Assembly: GCF_014356525.2 (NCBI RefSeq) | Contig: NC_052509.1 | Span: 37,088,875 to 37,152,874, forward strand | Source of the DNA: Nilaparvata lugens | Taxonomy: Eukaryota; Arthropoda; Insecta; Hemiptera; Delphacidae | DNA length: 64,000 nucleotides | Reading direction: 5' to 3' | Shown here: positions 1 through 9,610 of the stretch, piece by piece | How positions within the stretch are numbered: position 1 is the first letter of the stretch | Layout of the letters: each line of letters starts with the position of its first letter | Translations under genes and position numbers: made by a program | Notes under the pieces: model-generated | Seen by the model: only the letters and a program-made list of their open reading frames with translations | Databases searched by the model: none | What the model was told of the DNA's origin: nothing

Positions 1-26
1 CACTTTGAGCAGAGTGAAACCTCCGG

Positions 27-68
27 ACACTCTGATCTCCAGTGTCCCACCTTCTTGCACTGCCAACA
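27..68 (-). pseudogene. CCHC zinc knuckle of a Ty3-like Gag, out of frame with the main Gag ORF
   Basis: Reverse-strand translation gives CWQCKKVGHWRSEC, a perfect C-x2-C-x4-H-x4-C retroviral-type zinc knuckle that would bind element RNA. It lies just downstream of the Gag ORF at 172-1617 but in a different frame, and stop codons separate the two. The break is either decay or a programmed Gag-Pol type shift; the several stops favour decay. The rest of the element (pol) would lie left of the window. Confidence 0.75.
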
Positions 69-171
69 CAAGGGGCCTTCTGGAGGTTGTTCACTCCGGC
101 GCTGTGTAGTAGTTGTCTCCTGTCGGAGACAAGTAGCTTGTCTGCTTCCTCACCTCCTCCTGCTTCACAGC

Positions 172-1617
172 TCATTGTCTCTGTTGAGCACTCTTCTCCT
201 TGAACTTAATTCGTTCATATTGTCTCGCTAAGTGTAGCAGGTTGTCCATGGTGTACACCTCAGCTTCCCTGATGTGGAGCTTGTAGTGTGGTAGAAGATT
301 TTTGTACAATCTGTGTACCTGGCTCCTCTCAGAAAAACCACCTCTTCTTCTCATCAGCATTAGCAGCTCCTCAAAACAGTTGTCTATGAGCTCGCCTTCT
401 CTCTGCCACCTGTCGAGAATTCCATTCTCAAGATCCTCCACATAAGTAGGTGGGTAGTAACAAGACTGAAAGTCTCTCAGGAAATCGTCCCAGTGTCTCC
501 ACTGTTCTCTCCTATTCCTCATCCATGAGAAACATTTCCCTGCTAACATTTCAGGTAATGCTGGAAATAACTGTCTGCCAGACAAGCCATATGCTTGTTG
601 CAGCTCCTTGAGCCGCTCCATAAAACTTGGAGCATCTCCACTCCCATCATATGAGAGCCGCCACCCTCGAACCTTGTCACACACGGCACCCGGGTCCATA
701 CAGGATGTAGCAGGCACCGCTTGTCTGGTAGGTGACCTCAATACATGCCTAGGCATGTTATTATGCCTCTCCAGCATCTCCGGCCTCACCAGCGCAGGCT
801 CTGCATGGTATAGCGTTTCTGCTGTCGCCTCCTCGCTAACTGGTGCTCGCCTTTGCACTCCTCGATGAAGAGCCTCCTCCCCATTATCCAAAATGGGGGG
901 CATCGCGAGTATCCACCGTCGTTGCTCCAGTAGAGCCCTCCTGAGGCTCGTACTTGTGCCATCTGTCAGCACTGAGTCGAGTAGTAGATCAATCAAGCCC
1001 TGATCGTGCACTCTGTACACCCAGGAGTTGCTGGAGTCGCCATCAAACTCTGGAGACGTCTCCTTGGGTATTTCTTCCAGTCTGGAACATGCAGTGGCCT
1101 CCGCGACTGGTGGCCACAGCGCTGCAGCTCCTTCCTCTTCCTGACCTGTGCCAGCTCCACCACCGATCCTGTTCAGACCGGCAGCCTCCACCATTGTCCT
1201 CAGGTGGTTTTCGACAAGAGCTCTCCTGAGCTCTGCCATGGTTTCAGTTGTAGGTAGCCCTGCAGCGGCCGAGAATTTCACTGCTTCATCCCTGTGAAGC
1301 CTGTAGATCCAGGCCACTCTTGGATCACTGCTGTTGTCTCCTGTATCCTCCTTGTTGCCTTCCTTGCCACTGCAATTATTCTGCTCTCTAGCACTCATCA
1401 CTGTTCTTCTCCTCCTACCTTTAGCCCCACGTTTGTGTGCCACTCTTCTGAGTAGATTTTTGCCCACACCTTCTTCTACTAGAAATCCCAGTGTCGCTCT
1501 GGGCCGGCTAGACTCAGTCAGCGACTGGGGTGGGCCGCGGTAGGGGACGGGAGACTTGGTGGGGTGTCCACCAACCACCCTTGTTCGAGTCGGGGGTTGA
1601 AACAGGGTCTTGAGCAC
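172..1617 (-). CDS. Ty3-like retrotransposon Gag (481 codons)
   Basis: The C-terminal third (about residues 320-470) has the retrotransposon Gag/capsid pattern: a W-rich segment (FSWMRNRREQWRHWDDF), then a helical region ending in LLHLARQYERIKF. Residues about 103-145 and 198-240 are two related modules, each starting W-[IV]-Y-R and ending in an ELRRALVE or SLRRALLE helix; they resemble the SAP-like N-terminal modules of insect Gag proteins. Gag would form the particle that packages element RNA. The start is the first ATG of the longest open frame and could be shorter, for example the methionine near residue 74. The zinc knuckle follows in another frame at 27-68. Upstream on the same strand are a repeat-bearing leader and a probable LTR. 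The ORF has no internal stop, but whether the element is active cannot be judged without pol. Confidence 0.75.
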   Translation of the reverse strand: MLKTLFQPPTRTRVVGGHPTKSPVPYRGPPQSLTESSRPRATLGFLVEEGVGKNLLRRVAHKRGAKGRRRRTVMSAREQNNCSGKEGNKEDTGDNSSDPRVAWIYRLHRDEAVKFSAAAGLPTTETMAELRRALVENHLRTMVEAAGLNRIGGGAGTGQEEEGAAALWPPVAEATACSRLEEIPKETSPEFDGDSSNSWVYRVHDQGLIDLLLDSVLTDGTSTSLRRALLEQRRWILAMPPILDNGEEALHRGVQRRAPVSEEATAETLYHAEPALVRPEMLERHNNMPRHVLRSPTRQAVPATSCMDPGAVCDKVRGWRLSYDGSGDAPSFMERLKELQQAYGLSGRQLFPALPEMLAGKCFSWMRNRREQWRHWDDFLRDFQSCYYPPTYVEDLENGILDRWQREGELIDNCFEELLMLMRRRGGFSERSQVHRLYKNLLPHYKLHIREAEVYTMDNLLHLARQYERIKFKEKSAQQRQ

Positions 1618-1744
1618 CTTAGAGAAATGTTTCCCTCTTTTAGGTAAGAGGGGCCGTGCTTTCGCACTGCCAAACAGGGTTGGGCGTGGAGTGAGAGGAA
1701 TAGGAACAATCTGGTGTCCGCCTTGAGGGGGGTCTCTGTAACGG

Positions 1745-2276
1745 GAGTAATGTTCCCGATTGCCACTAGATGTCCTCCTGCTATTGAGCTCCGATGTGGC
1801 AGGGTTTGGGAGTCTTGTAACTGATTGCTGGAGTCGGTCACCAGGTCACTATTCTCGGGCACCGGGTGTGTTTCTGGGGTCAGGATTGTGCCCCGGAGTT
1901 GAAAGAAAGGCCTTCCCTGGCCTTTCTCGAGGTCCACCAGCCATTCGGAAGCGAATTGGCAAGTTGTGGGAGCCCGCGCACCATGCTTCACCTCTGGTCT
2001 CCGGGTCTCAAATCTCGGGCACCGGGTGTCTTCCTGGGGTCAGGATCATGCACGGAGTTGAAGGAAAGGCCTCCCCTAGCCTTTCTCGAGGTCCTCCTGC
2101 TATTCGAAGACGAATCAGCAAGCTACAGGAGCCCACACACCGGACTTCGCCTCTGGTCACCTAGTCCCAATTCCCGGGTACCGGGTGGCTTCCTAGGGTC
2201 AGGATCGTGCGCGGAGTCGAAGGAAAGGCTTTTCCTAGTCTTCCTCGACGTCCTCCTGTTATTTGAGGTTCCCGCG
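1745..2276. repeat. About 160-bp tandem repeat, three copies plus a partial one
   Basis: The marker ACCGGGTG recurs at 1861, 2021 and 2180, so the period is 159-160 bp. Each copy continues with a GGGGTCAGGAT-like stretch, GGAAAGGCC-like bases and CCTTTCTCGAGGTCC. A partial copy without the marker starts near 1768. The array sits between the Gag start and the probable LTR, in the leader of the minus-strand retroelement. Open frames across it on both strands look like by-products of the repeat. Confidence 0.85.
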
Positions 2277-2302
2277 ATGATGTACCAGGGTGCAGTCAGG
2301 TT

Positions 2303-2719
2303 TTAACCAAAACCTGATGTGTCGCTACTGGTTGAGACAGGCAGGTTGCTGTCCAAACTCGTTGAAAAGGTCAAACAACACTCATCCAAGTGAGTGCTGA
2401 ACCGCGGAGCTTCCAGTGTCTTTGATTGACCACCATTAACCTCAGACACAACTCCTAGTAGTTGAAGGATTCGGAGGACACTCAAAGCACGAGATGTACT
2501 ATGGTGTGCGCTGTGCGCTGCTTCCTTCACTCTCTCTGTTGACCGCTTGCACTGGACACCCACACTAGACTGCCTACCTACTAGCCTTTCACGAGCCTCC
2601 CTCAGTGGCCGAGAGGGAGGGGAGTAAGGGTGCACAGCACTGCTGAGCGGTAGCCCAGAGGCTGGGCTGCTCGTTGACCTCTGTGATTTCATCAGAGATA
2701 ACCAAGCATCTTCGAACAA
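2303..2719 (-). CDS. Unrecognised 138-codon ORF in the retroelement leader
   Basis: This is an open frame on the strand of Gag, between the probable LTR and the tandem repeat. The product is serine-rich with no domain I recognise. It may be a leader ORF of the element or a chance opening in GC-richer DNA. Its start is an ATG at 2719. I see no Kozak or conservation evidence for it. Confidence 0.25.
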   Translation of the reverse strand: MFEDAWLSLMKSQRSTSSPASGLPLSSAVHPYSPPSRPLREARERLVGRQSSVGVQCKRSTERVKEAAHSAHHSTSRALSVLRILQLLGVVSEVNGGQSKTLEAPRFSTHLDECCLTFSTSLDSNLPVSTSSDTSGFG

Positions 2720-2769
2720 GCCCTAAACTCAATTCCCCTTACTAGTTACGATATACATCGTGACACCAG

Positions 2770-3300
2770 AAATGAGGGAATTGGGAGAAATTTATTATCT
2801 TCCCATTTACAATAACATATAAATAAAATCAATCTTATGTAACCCGATTTCTTATTTTTTCATTAGACTTGATAGTATAAACAACTGTTTAGAATATTGT
2901 ATAGCTTTCAGCTTTGAATTCATTGACAAGTCTCACATCATACATTAATACTTACACTATTTCTTATCCAACTATAGCTTCAGTAATTTCAACTATTCTC
3001 ATATTTATATTCGCAGTAAGACTGACTATTGAGAATCAACAATAATCAACAACATATACACGATTCTGTAATGAAGCAACTGGCTGCTACAGCAAGACAA
3101 TAACAACACTTCTCTCATCATTGCAGTTAGCAAGAGTCAGAGAAAATCAAAGAGAGTTTCTACTCAGCTCCGAGAGACAGTTTCGACTTAGCGAGAGAAT
3201 CTACTTGACTCCAAGAGATAGTTTTCACTTCAGTATTAACAAACACCTGGCGCGCACGTGTTATCACTTCATTGACATGACAGTCTCAAAGGGTGAGTGT
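2770..3300 (-). mobile_element. Candidate 5' LTR and primer-binding site of the Gag-bearing element
   Basis: Read on the minus strand, this is non-coding DNA with an AATAAA-containing segment near 2785. It ends in CCCTCATTTC, followed by TGGTGTCACGATG, whose TGG start is expected of a tRNA-primed binding site. To the right, DNA switches to the Polinton polymerase region. No second LTR is in the window, so the limits are inferred from position only. Confidence 0.35.
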
Positions 3301-3419
3301 TGAAATGATAGACTTTGAAATTAAGCGGGTCACTGCTATCAATAGCAATATTATCAGATATAGAATAAGCTTTAGAAATAAAGAAGTAAATGTAACTCTA
3401 ATTTTTAATCAACTGAAAG

Positions 3420-4453
3420 ATAGAATTTTTAATATATTACTTATGAATCTACAAGGTTTTTTGGCTGTATAAGATGGAATCTCGCTATTAAAGTCAATCT
3501 GATAAAACTTCTAACATTGAATGATGATGGAGAACATCAAGTAAAAGCTTAGTAAAGGTGTTACTTTCCACAGTACATCACAGAATATTATTGATATTAA
3601 TGAGAATATTGAAGAGTTAGATGATCAATTCATTTTTGGTTGTAATAAAATATATAACTCATTAGATAAATATATTTCAGAAGGTTCTGGATGGTGTATT
3701 TCAAAAATAGAATATCTCGACATCAACTTTATGAGATATAATCTGATTCATGGCTCAAATTCAAGTTTCAAAAAAACACCAAAGGAGATTTTACAAAAAA
3801 AAGCTATCATTAATATTGAGAATTCGGATTATAAATGCTTTGTTTGGTGTATTTTAGCTCATCTACACTATGGTGAGTGTAAATTAACTGTTAATAACCT
3901 ACAACAATTTGAGCATACTTTGAACATTAATGGTATAAAATTTCCTATCAATGTACAAGGTATTAAACAATTTGAAATGTTAAATAAAGATATATCGGTT
4001 AGCGTGATTGCTTATTGTATCGCAACTAAAAAGTTTTATCCATATAGAATTTCAATATATGAGGAACGTGAACATAATATCTCATTACTTTTACTAATTA
4101 ATAAAAGTGATGTGAAGAATTCACATTTCACATTAATTAATACAACAAAGAATAGAAATGGGTTTTCTCATATATTATCCTCATTAAGTTCAAATCATAA
4201 ATCTGTTCATGTATGTCAGTTTTGTTTTCATATGTTTACAAGTGATAAGAATAAAAATGTTGATGAGAAAGCGAATCACATTTGATCACTTGTTCTAAGT
4301 ATGGTGAACAGAAAACGTCACTTCCAAAACCAAATAGTTAAAATTCAATCATTAAGTTTAGAGATTATAGTTTTATGCTTCAATTTAAGTATAGAATATA
4401 TGCAGATTTCGAATCGTTCATTCTTCCAATTAATAATGATGATAGCAGTGATA

Positions 4454-4487
<34 letters not shown>

Positions 4488-6733
4488 GCATGTGAATTAT
4501 TCATACACTAAAAAAACCAGTAAACATCTACCATGTTCTTATTCTTTCATAGTTTTAAACTATGATGGTGAAATATATAAAGGTCCATTTTTATATAGAG
4601 CTACTTATGTTGGTGAACCAATTATTGAGAGATTTATCAATGAAATCATAGAAATAGGTGAAGAATTGTATAAAGATCTAATTATTATATTACCGATGGA
4701 GGATATAAGTCTAGAAGAACAAAACAGGCTTCAGCAAATAAAAAATTGTGTAATTTGTGATGTTGAGTTCTGTGAGACAGATGTGAAACATCTACATCAC
4801 GATCATTTTACATCAAAAATTTATGGTTATGCACATGAAACTTGTAATTTACTATGTCGTATTCTGAAATATAGCCCATGCTATTTTCATAATATGAAAA
4901 ATTATGACTGTCATTATATAATAAAAGCATTATCTAAAAATACAAACAAAATAAAGTGTGTTGCTCAATCATCTGAAAAATTTCTATCAATAAAGGTAGG
5001 TCATATCAAGTTTTTGGATTCATTTAATTTTTTGAGTGCATCATTAGATAATCTTGTCAAAAATCTAGCATCAATTGATACAAACTATGAAGTTAGGTTT
5101 AAACGAATGTGTACTGTATTCAGTGAAAAAAATCAGCAGGAATGTTTTTTAAAAAAGGGTATTATCCTAATGAATACATTGACTGTGTGGAAAAATTTGC
5201 AGAGACTTCACTCCCATCCAAAGATAAATTTTATAATAGTTTAACTAGGAAACATGTAGATGAAACAGATTATGAACATGCAACTAGAGTATGGCAAGTA
5301 TTCTCTATGAAAAATCTAGGCGAGTTCCATGATACTTATTTGATAAGTGATGTCTTATTACTCTGTGATGTTTTTGAAAATGCGAGAGAGATTTTATATA
5401 AATATTATGATCTCGATATTTGTCATTTTTTGAGTCTTGCACATTACTCATGGTTTGCAGCACAGAAAAAGATAAAAGTTGAATTAGAATTACTCACTGA
5501 TATTGATCAGCATTTATTTTTTGAGGATAACATAAGGGGTGGGTGATCACTCATTGTGAAAAGATTTGCACTCGCTAATAACAAGTATATGTCACATCTT
5601 TATAATGATAAATTACCCTCTAATTACCTTCTGTACATAGATGCCAACAACTTGTAAGGTTGGGCGATGTGTCAGAACCTTCCTTTTAATGATTTTAATT
5701 TTTTAAGTGATAAGGAAATTGAAAATTTTGATGTTAGAACAATATCTGATGATTCAGAATATGGGTATGCTATACAGTATGATTTATCATATCCAAAACA
5801 TCTACACGATGCTCATGACTCTTATCCACTAGCCCCAGTTAGAGATGAAGCTCCAATCAATTTATTTTCACATTATCAGCAGAAAACAAAAGATTTTGAG
5901 ATAAGCTACAAGCTTAGAGAAAATGTGGAATGTGGAGCTTTGTATCCAGTAGATAAGATAGGAGCTTCCTTTCCAGTATGTAGCAGTAAAGCTGAGACAA
6001 GTAGTAGTGTTGATGTGGGAGCTTCCTTTCAAGTAGATAGTAGTGAAACCACTCTGAGAGAAAGAACAGAATTGAGCCAGACTGAACCTGAAGTAAGACA
6101 TAAAAATTATAAGCTTTTAGCTCATTTTTATGATCATAAGAATTATGTTTTACATTATCGTAACTTAAAATTATACTTAGAACTTGGTATGAAGCTAGAA
6201 AAAATACATAAAATTATAAAATTCAGGCAGAGAGCATGGCTAAAAGATTATATCAACTTTAACACAAAACTAAGACAAGAATCAACAAATAGTTTTGACT
6301 CATTACTTTATAAGGCAATGAATAATCATCTTTTTGGAGAATTATTTCAAAATCAATATGAGCAACTAGATATTCAATTAGTTACTGACGAAAAAAAATT
6401 GGAAAAACTTGCATGTAAACCATTTGTTAAGAGTCGGATGATTTTTGATGAAAATTTAATTGCGATTGAATCTAGAAAAAATAATATAGTACTTAATAAA
6501 CCTATTTATGCTGGTTTCACTGTTTTAGAATTTAGTAAACTGAATATGTATGAGTTTCATTATAAATCAATGTTTAAAATATATAATTATGATAAAATAC
6601 GATTACTAATGTCAGATACTGACAGTTTTCTCTATCAAATTTTCACACCAGACATATATGCTGATATAAAGTTAAACTCATATTTATTTGATACTTCTGA
6701 ATATCCTACTTCACATTTTTGTTATTATATATA

Positions 6734-6783
<50 letters not shown>

Positions 6784-7920
6784 CAAGTTTTTGCAACTCC
6801 AGTTATGTCGCTTCTCGCACCCCAATTGCCATCTTTCCTTATTTATCCAGTCTCCTTCAAAGAGACATCTACTCTCCATTTCAATGTGGACATTGGATAC
6901 TCATTTTTTTTTGGTCTTCCACGCCTATTTCTGTTCGCTGGTACCCAATTCCATACTTGCAAAGGAAGTCTTCCTTCATTCATTCTGCGCAGGTGTCCAT
7001 ACCATTTTAATTGTTTCTCTCAAATGACATCCATTATTGTGTTTTTGCGCTCATTCTCTCTCTTATTATATCATTCCTGATTCTATCCAGCAATGTCAAT
7101 CCTAAACTCCTCCTCCAGTACATCATTTCCGCTGAAAGAAGTTTTTGAGAAGTTAATTTGTCCACACACCAACCTTCTGACCCATACATCATGACTGGCT
7201 CAATCATTGCCTGGTATATATTTTTTTTGTATTTTTGGTTATGTTTTTATTCCATAGGATTGGATGTAGTGCTCTCATCATATTTTTCCCTTCCTTATCT
7301 TCCCCATGATATCCACTCTATCCCTTCCATCATCACTAATAACAATGCCAAGGTACTTGTACTCCTTAACATTTCTAATCAATCCATTTTAAGTTTCAAT
7401 ATCCTGTCCTGTGCCTCCGAACTGCATATATTGTGTCTTTTCTGTGTTAACCTCCAAGCCCCATTTTTTGTTATTTTTGTTATTCTACTCAAAATAAGAA
7501 GCAACCTGGTAAATTTAAGGATGAGCTAAGTTCTCGAATTTTGATTTCTTTTGTAGGATTAAAATCAAAATTATATAGTTCTAAATATATAGATAGCATA
7601 GACGAAGATTAAGTATGAAACAGAAATGTTTGGCTAAGGGAGTTTCTTGAATAACCATAGCACAGGAATTGAATTTTGATATATATAAGGATTGTTTGTT
7701 CAATAGAAAGATTCAATATGGAACTTCTAATAATATTAGATCATTCAAGCATGATATTTATTAAATAAAACAGTCAAAAATCAGTTTGAGTCGTTTCAAT
7801 GATAAAAGATTTATTATATCTTCAAATTTCATTGAAAGTAAATCTTGGGGTCATAAAGATATCAAGAAATTGTTGGATCAGTATGAATCAGATGGTTCAA
7901 GGATTGAGGTAGGTCTGGAT
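3420..7920 (+). pseudogene. Polinton protein-primed DNA polymerase B, broken and interrupted
   Basis: The N-terminal region shows a CFVWCILAHLH box (about 3838). Exonuclease motifs follow: YADFES at 4399-4416 (ExoI, D at 4405), KNYDCHYIIKA near 4901 (ExoII) and YLISDVLLL near 5337 (ExoIII). The polymerase domain shows YLLYIDANNL with a TAA at 5655-5657 just after it (motif A), YKAMNNHLFG near 6310 (motif B) and SDTDS at 6612-6626 (motif C). The C-terminal tail resumes at about 7485 (NKKQPGKFKDEL) and reaches FNDKRFI and SWGHKD near 7800-7860. Breaks include a stop at 4282-4284, a frame change near 5150, TGA near 5544 and a 0.75-kb LINE inserted at 6727. An aspartate run at about 4455-4487 is a GAT microsatellite expanded inside the exonuclease region. 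Confidence 0.9.
6716..7484 (-). mobile_element. 5'-truncated LINE inserted in the polymerase, with 11-bp target duplications
   Basis: The 11-bp repeat TTTTTGTTATT flanks the insert exactly (6716-6726 and 7474-7484), and removing the insert rejoins the polymerase reading frame region. The minus strand reads as the C-terminal part of a LINE reverse transcriptase (segments such as MMYGSEGWCVDKLTSQ and MMYWRRSLGLTLLDRIRN). It lacks the catalytic core and carries several stops. The 3' end, at the left, is a TA microsatellite tail at 6727-6782, as microsatellite-tailed LINEs have. The insert is a dead-on-arrival copy. Confidence 0.9.
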
Positions 7921-8030
7921 ACAGACAATTTGAACTAGTCTACTTTTAAAACAAGGAAAACCAATTAGTTACGTAACCTTGCTAGAAGGAAGTACATGTA
8001 TTGAAGTAAGACGTGAGTGTGAGTTCAATC

Positions 8031-8201
8031 TTAGGTAAATTTTATGAACAAGAATTGAAGAAATCAGAGTTAACTTTAGATGAAATGCAAGTTTATCTTG
8101 TAGAGAGAATATTAAAGAAAGTTGGTTAACGTTATCTTGTAAAGTGGCTCGGTTTTAGTGAACCATCTTGGATAGATAAGAATCAATTACTTACTAAGTA
8201 A
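8031..8201 (+). pseudogene. Polinton integrase C-terminus with chromodomain
   Basis: The frame reads GKFYEQELKK, then VYLVERILKKVG, a TAA at 8127-8129, then RYLVKWLGFSEPSWIDK and a terminal stop. The aromatic-rich VKWLG segment is the chromodomain signature at the end of Polinton (and Ty3-type) integrases, which targets integration to chromatin. The catalytic D,D,E core was not found upstream; it is lost or too decayed to read. The location directly after the polymerase fits a Polinton. Confidence 0.75.
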
Positions 8202-8266
8202 AATATTTCACAATTGATTATTTATATGCTGATCATCACAACTTTCAGTTTAATATTTTTTAAGAT

Positions 8267-9370
8267 ATGACCTGTCAAACGGTATCATTTGATGAATATA
8301 TAAGCTCAGTATATATTATAAATGGAAATTTTAATGAATTATGTAAATATGATTCTGTTTCTTTAGAGAAAATGCTGAGAATACAGAGTTATTGATGTAA
8401 ACTAACTGAGCTATTGGAGATGCATGAAGAATTATTTAACCAATCAGCAGAAAAAGGATGGACAAGTCTACAATTCTAACATTTGTGAGAGACTATGAAA
8501 AATTAGGAGTTTGGTATAGTGATGAATATAATTGTATTTTAGTTTGTGATTTATATGGTACAACATATAATACTCACATAGACAAGGATTTACCGGACTC
8601 GTGAAGATGTGATTGCTCAAAACTACAAGAATCTATTGACAGAATTAAAAAATTATAACAGAAAAAAATAAACATTTAACAAAAGAACAATTAAATAAGC
8701 TTATCTGGAATTTTTTATGAATGTGCATATGAGAGTGGGCTAGAACAGGATTGACAGTATATGTTTAATTTTCAGATTGCTGATGGAATCATTCGATCGA
8801 TATTAACTATTTTTCAAATAAAATCGATGAAAAATATAGGTGTTGTTACTTTGAACTCATTGACAAAACAATATTTGAATTGAATAGATTTGGGAAAGTA
8901 GGACTAACACTTGAAGAATATTTAACATTTATAAAACCTGGTGAAAGTGGAGAAGAAAAATCAAAACATATAAGTGTATGCTATATTATAAGTAAAAATA
9001 TAACTGAAAGACATTGAAGATGTGAATTAAATGAAATCCCTGAATTTTGCTACTGTAATTCGTTAGGCTGGTTAAATATTCAAATGCATTATTCCATTGA
9101 TGATAGAACAGATGAAAACACTGATAAGATAAGATTCATGTTTGAGACTATGAAAATGTGTGGAGAGTCAGCAATGTTGTATAAACTATAAATTTAACTT
9201 TTTTACAGAAATCATGATGAAATCTTTAATTGAGGAGAGAATAAAACTATTAAATACTTTAGCTTTGAATGATAAAATTGATTGTAATAGTAGTAGTAAT
9301 ACTTGTAGAGGTTTAAGGAATAAATGTATTAGTTGTAAGTTGAAAAAAAATAAATGTAAAATAATTATAA
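8267..9370 (+). pseudogene. Decayed, unrecognised Polinton ORF
   Basis: Fragments in shifting frames look protein-like: SFDEYISSVYIINGNFNELC (from about 8285), LLEMHEELFNQSAEKGWTSL (about 8413) and CILVCDLYGTT (about 8530). Near 9050 come FCYCNSLGWLNIQMHYSIDD and FMFETMKMCGESAML. Many stops interrupt it. I do not recognise the family; by position it could be a structural or accessory Polinton gene. Another open frame at 9160-9429 has cysteine pairs (SCKLKKNKC) but is short. Confidence 0.4.
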
Positions 9371-9372
9371 CT

Positions 9373-9447
9373 TGTAACGTATTGAAAATTGGATGGATAA
9401 AAAAAAATTTGTATTTGAAAAATGTGTAGGTCTAAGTGAAATAATAG
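9373..9447 (+). repeat. 75-bp direct repeat, copy 1
   Basis: It begins TGTAACGTATTGAAAATTGG and ends GAAATAATAG. It matches 11299-11373 with about seven differences in 75 positions by eye. It starts with TG like an LTR, but I cannot extend the similarity beyond 75 bp, and no retroelement coding is visible between the copies. Confidence 0.8.
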
Positions 9448-9459
9448 CATATGAGCCAA

Positions 9460-9610
9460 TAAAACGTGCATGCGGCCGGCATACCAGCCGCATGCACGTT
9501 TCAAACGCCCGAGGAGGACACCGGACTGGCACCGAGGAGGACAGAAAGAGACTGACGGCATGCATCCACGGCACATACGCTTTAACGGAGCTGCTCAGCG
9601 ATGTGACCGG
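9460..9610. repeat. GC-rich island with a 15-bp perfect hairpin
   Basis: Arms 9462-9476 and 9487-9501 (AAACGTGCATGCGGC and its complement) surround a 10-nt loop. About 110 further GC-rich bases follow, inside very AT-rich surroundings. Open frames exist on both strands across it but show no family. It looks like a small insert of other origin. Confidence 0.7.
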
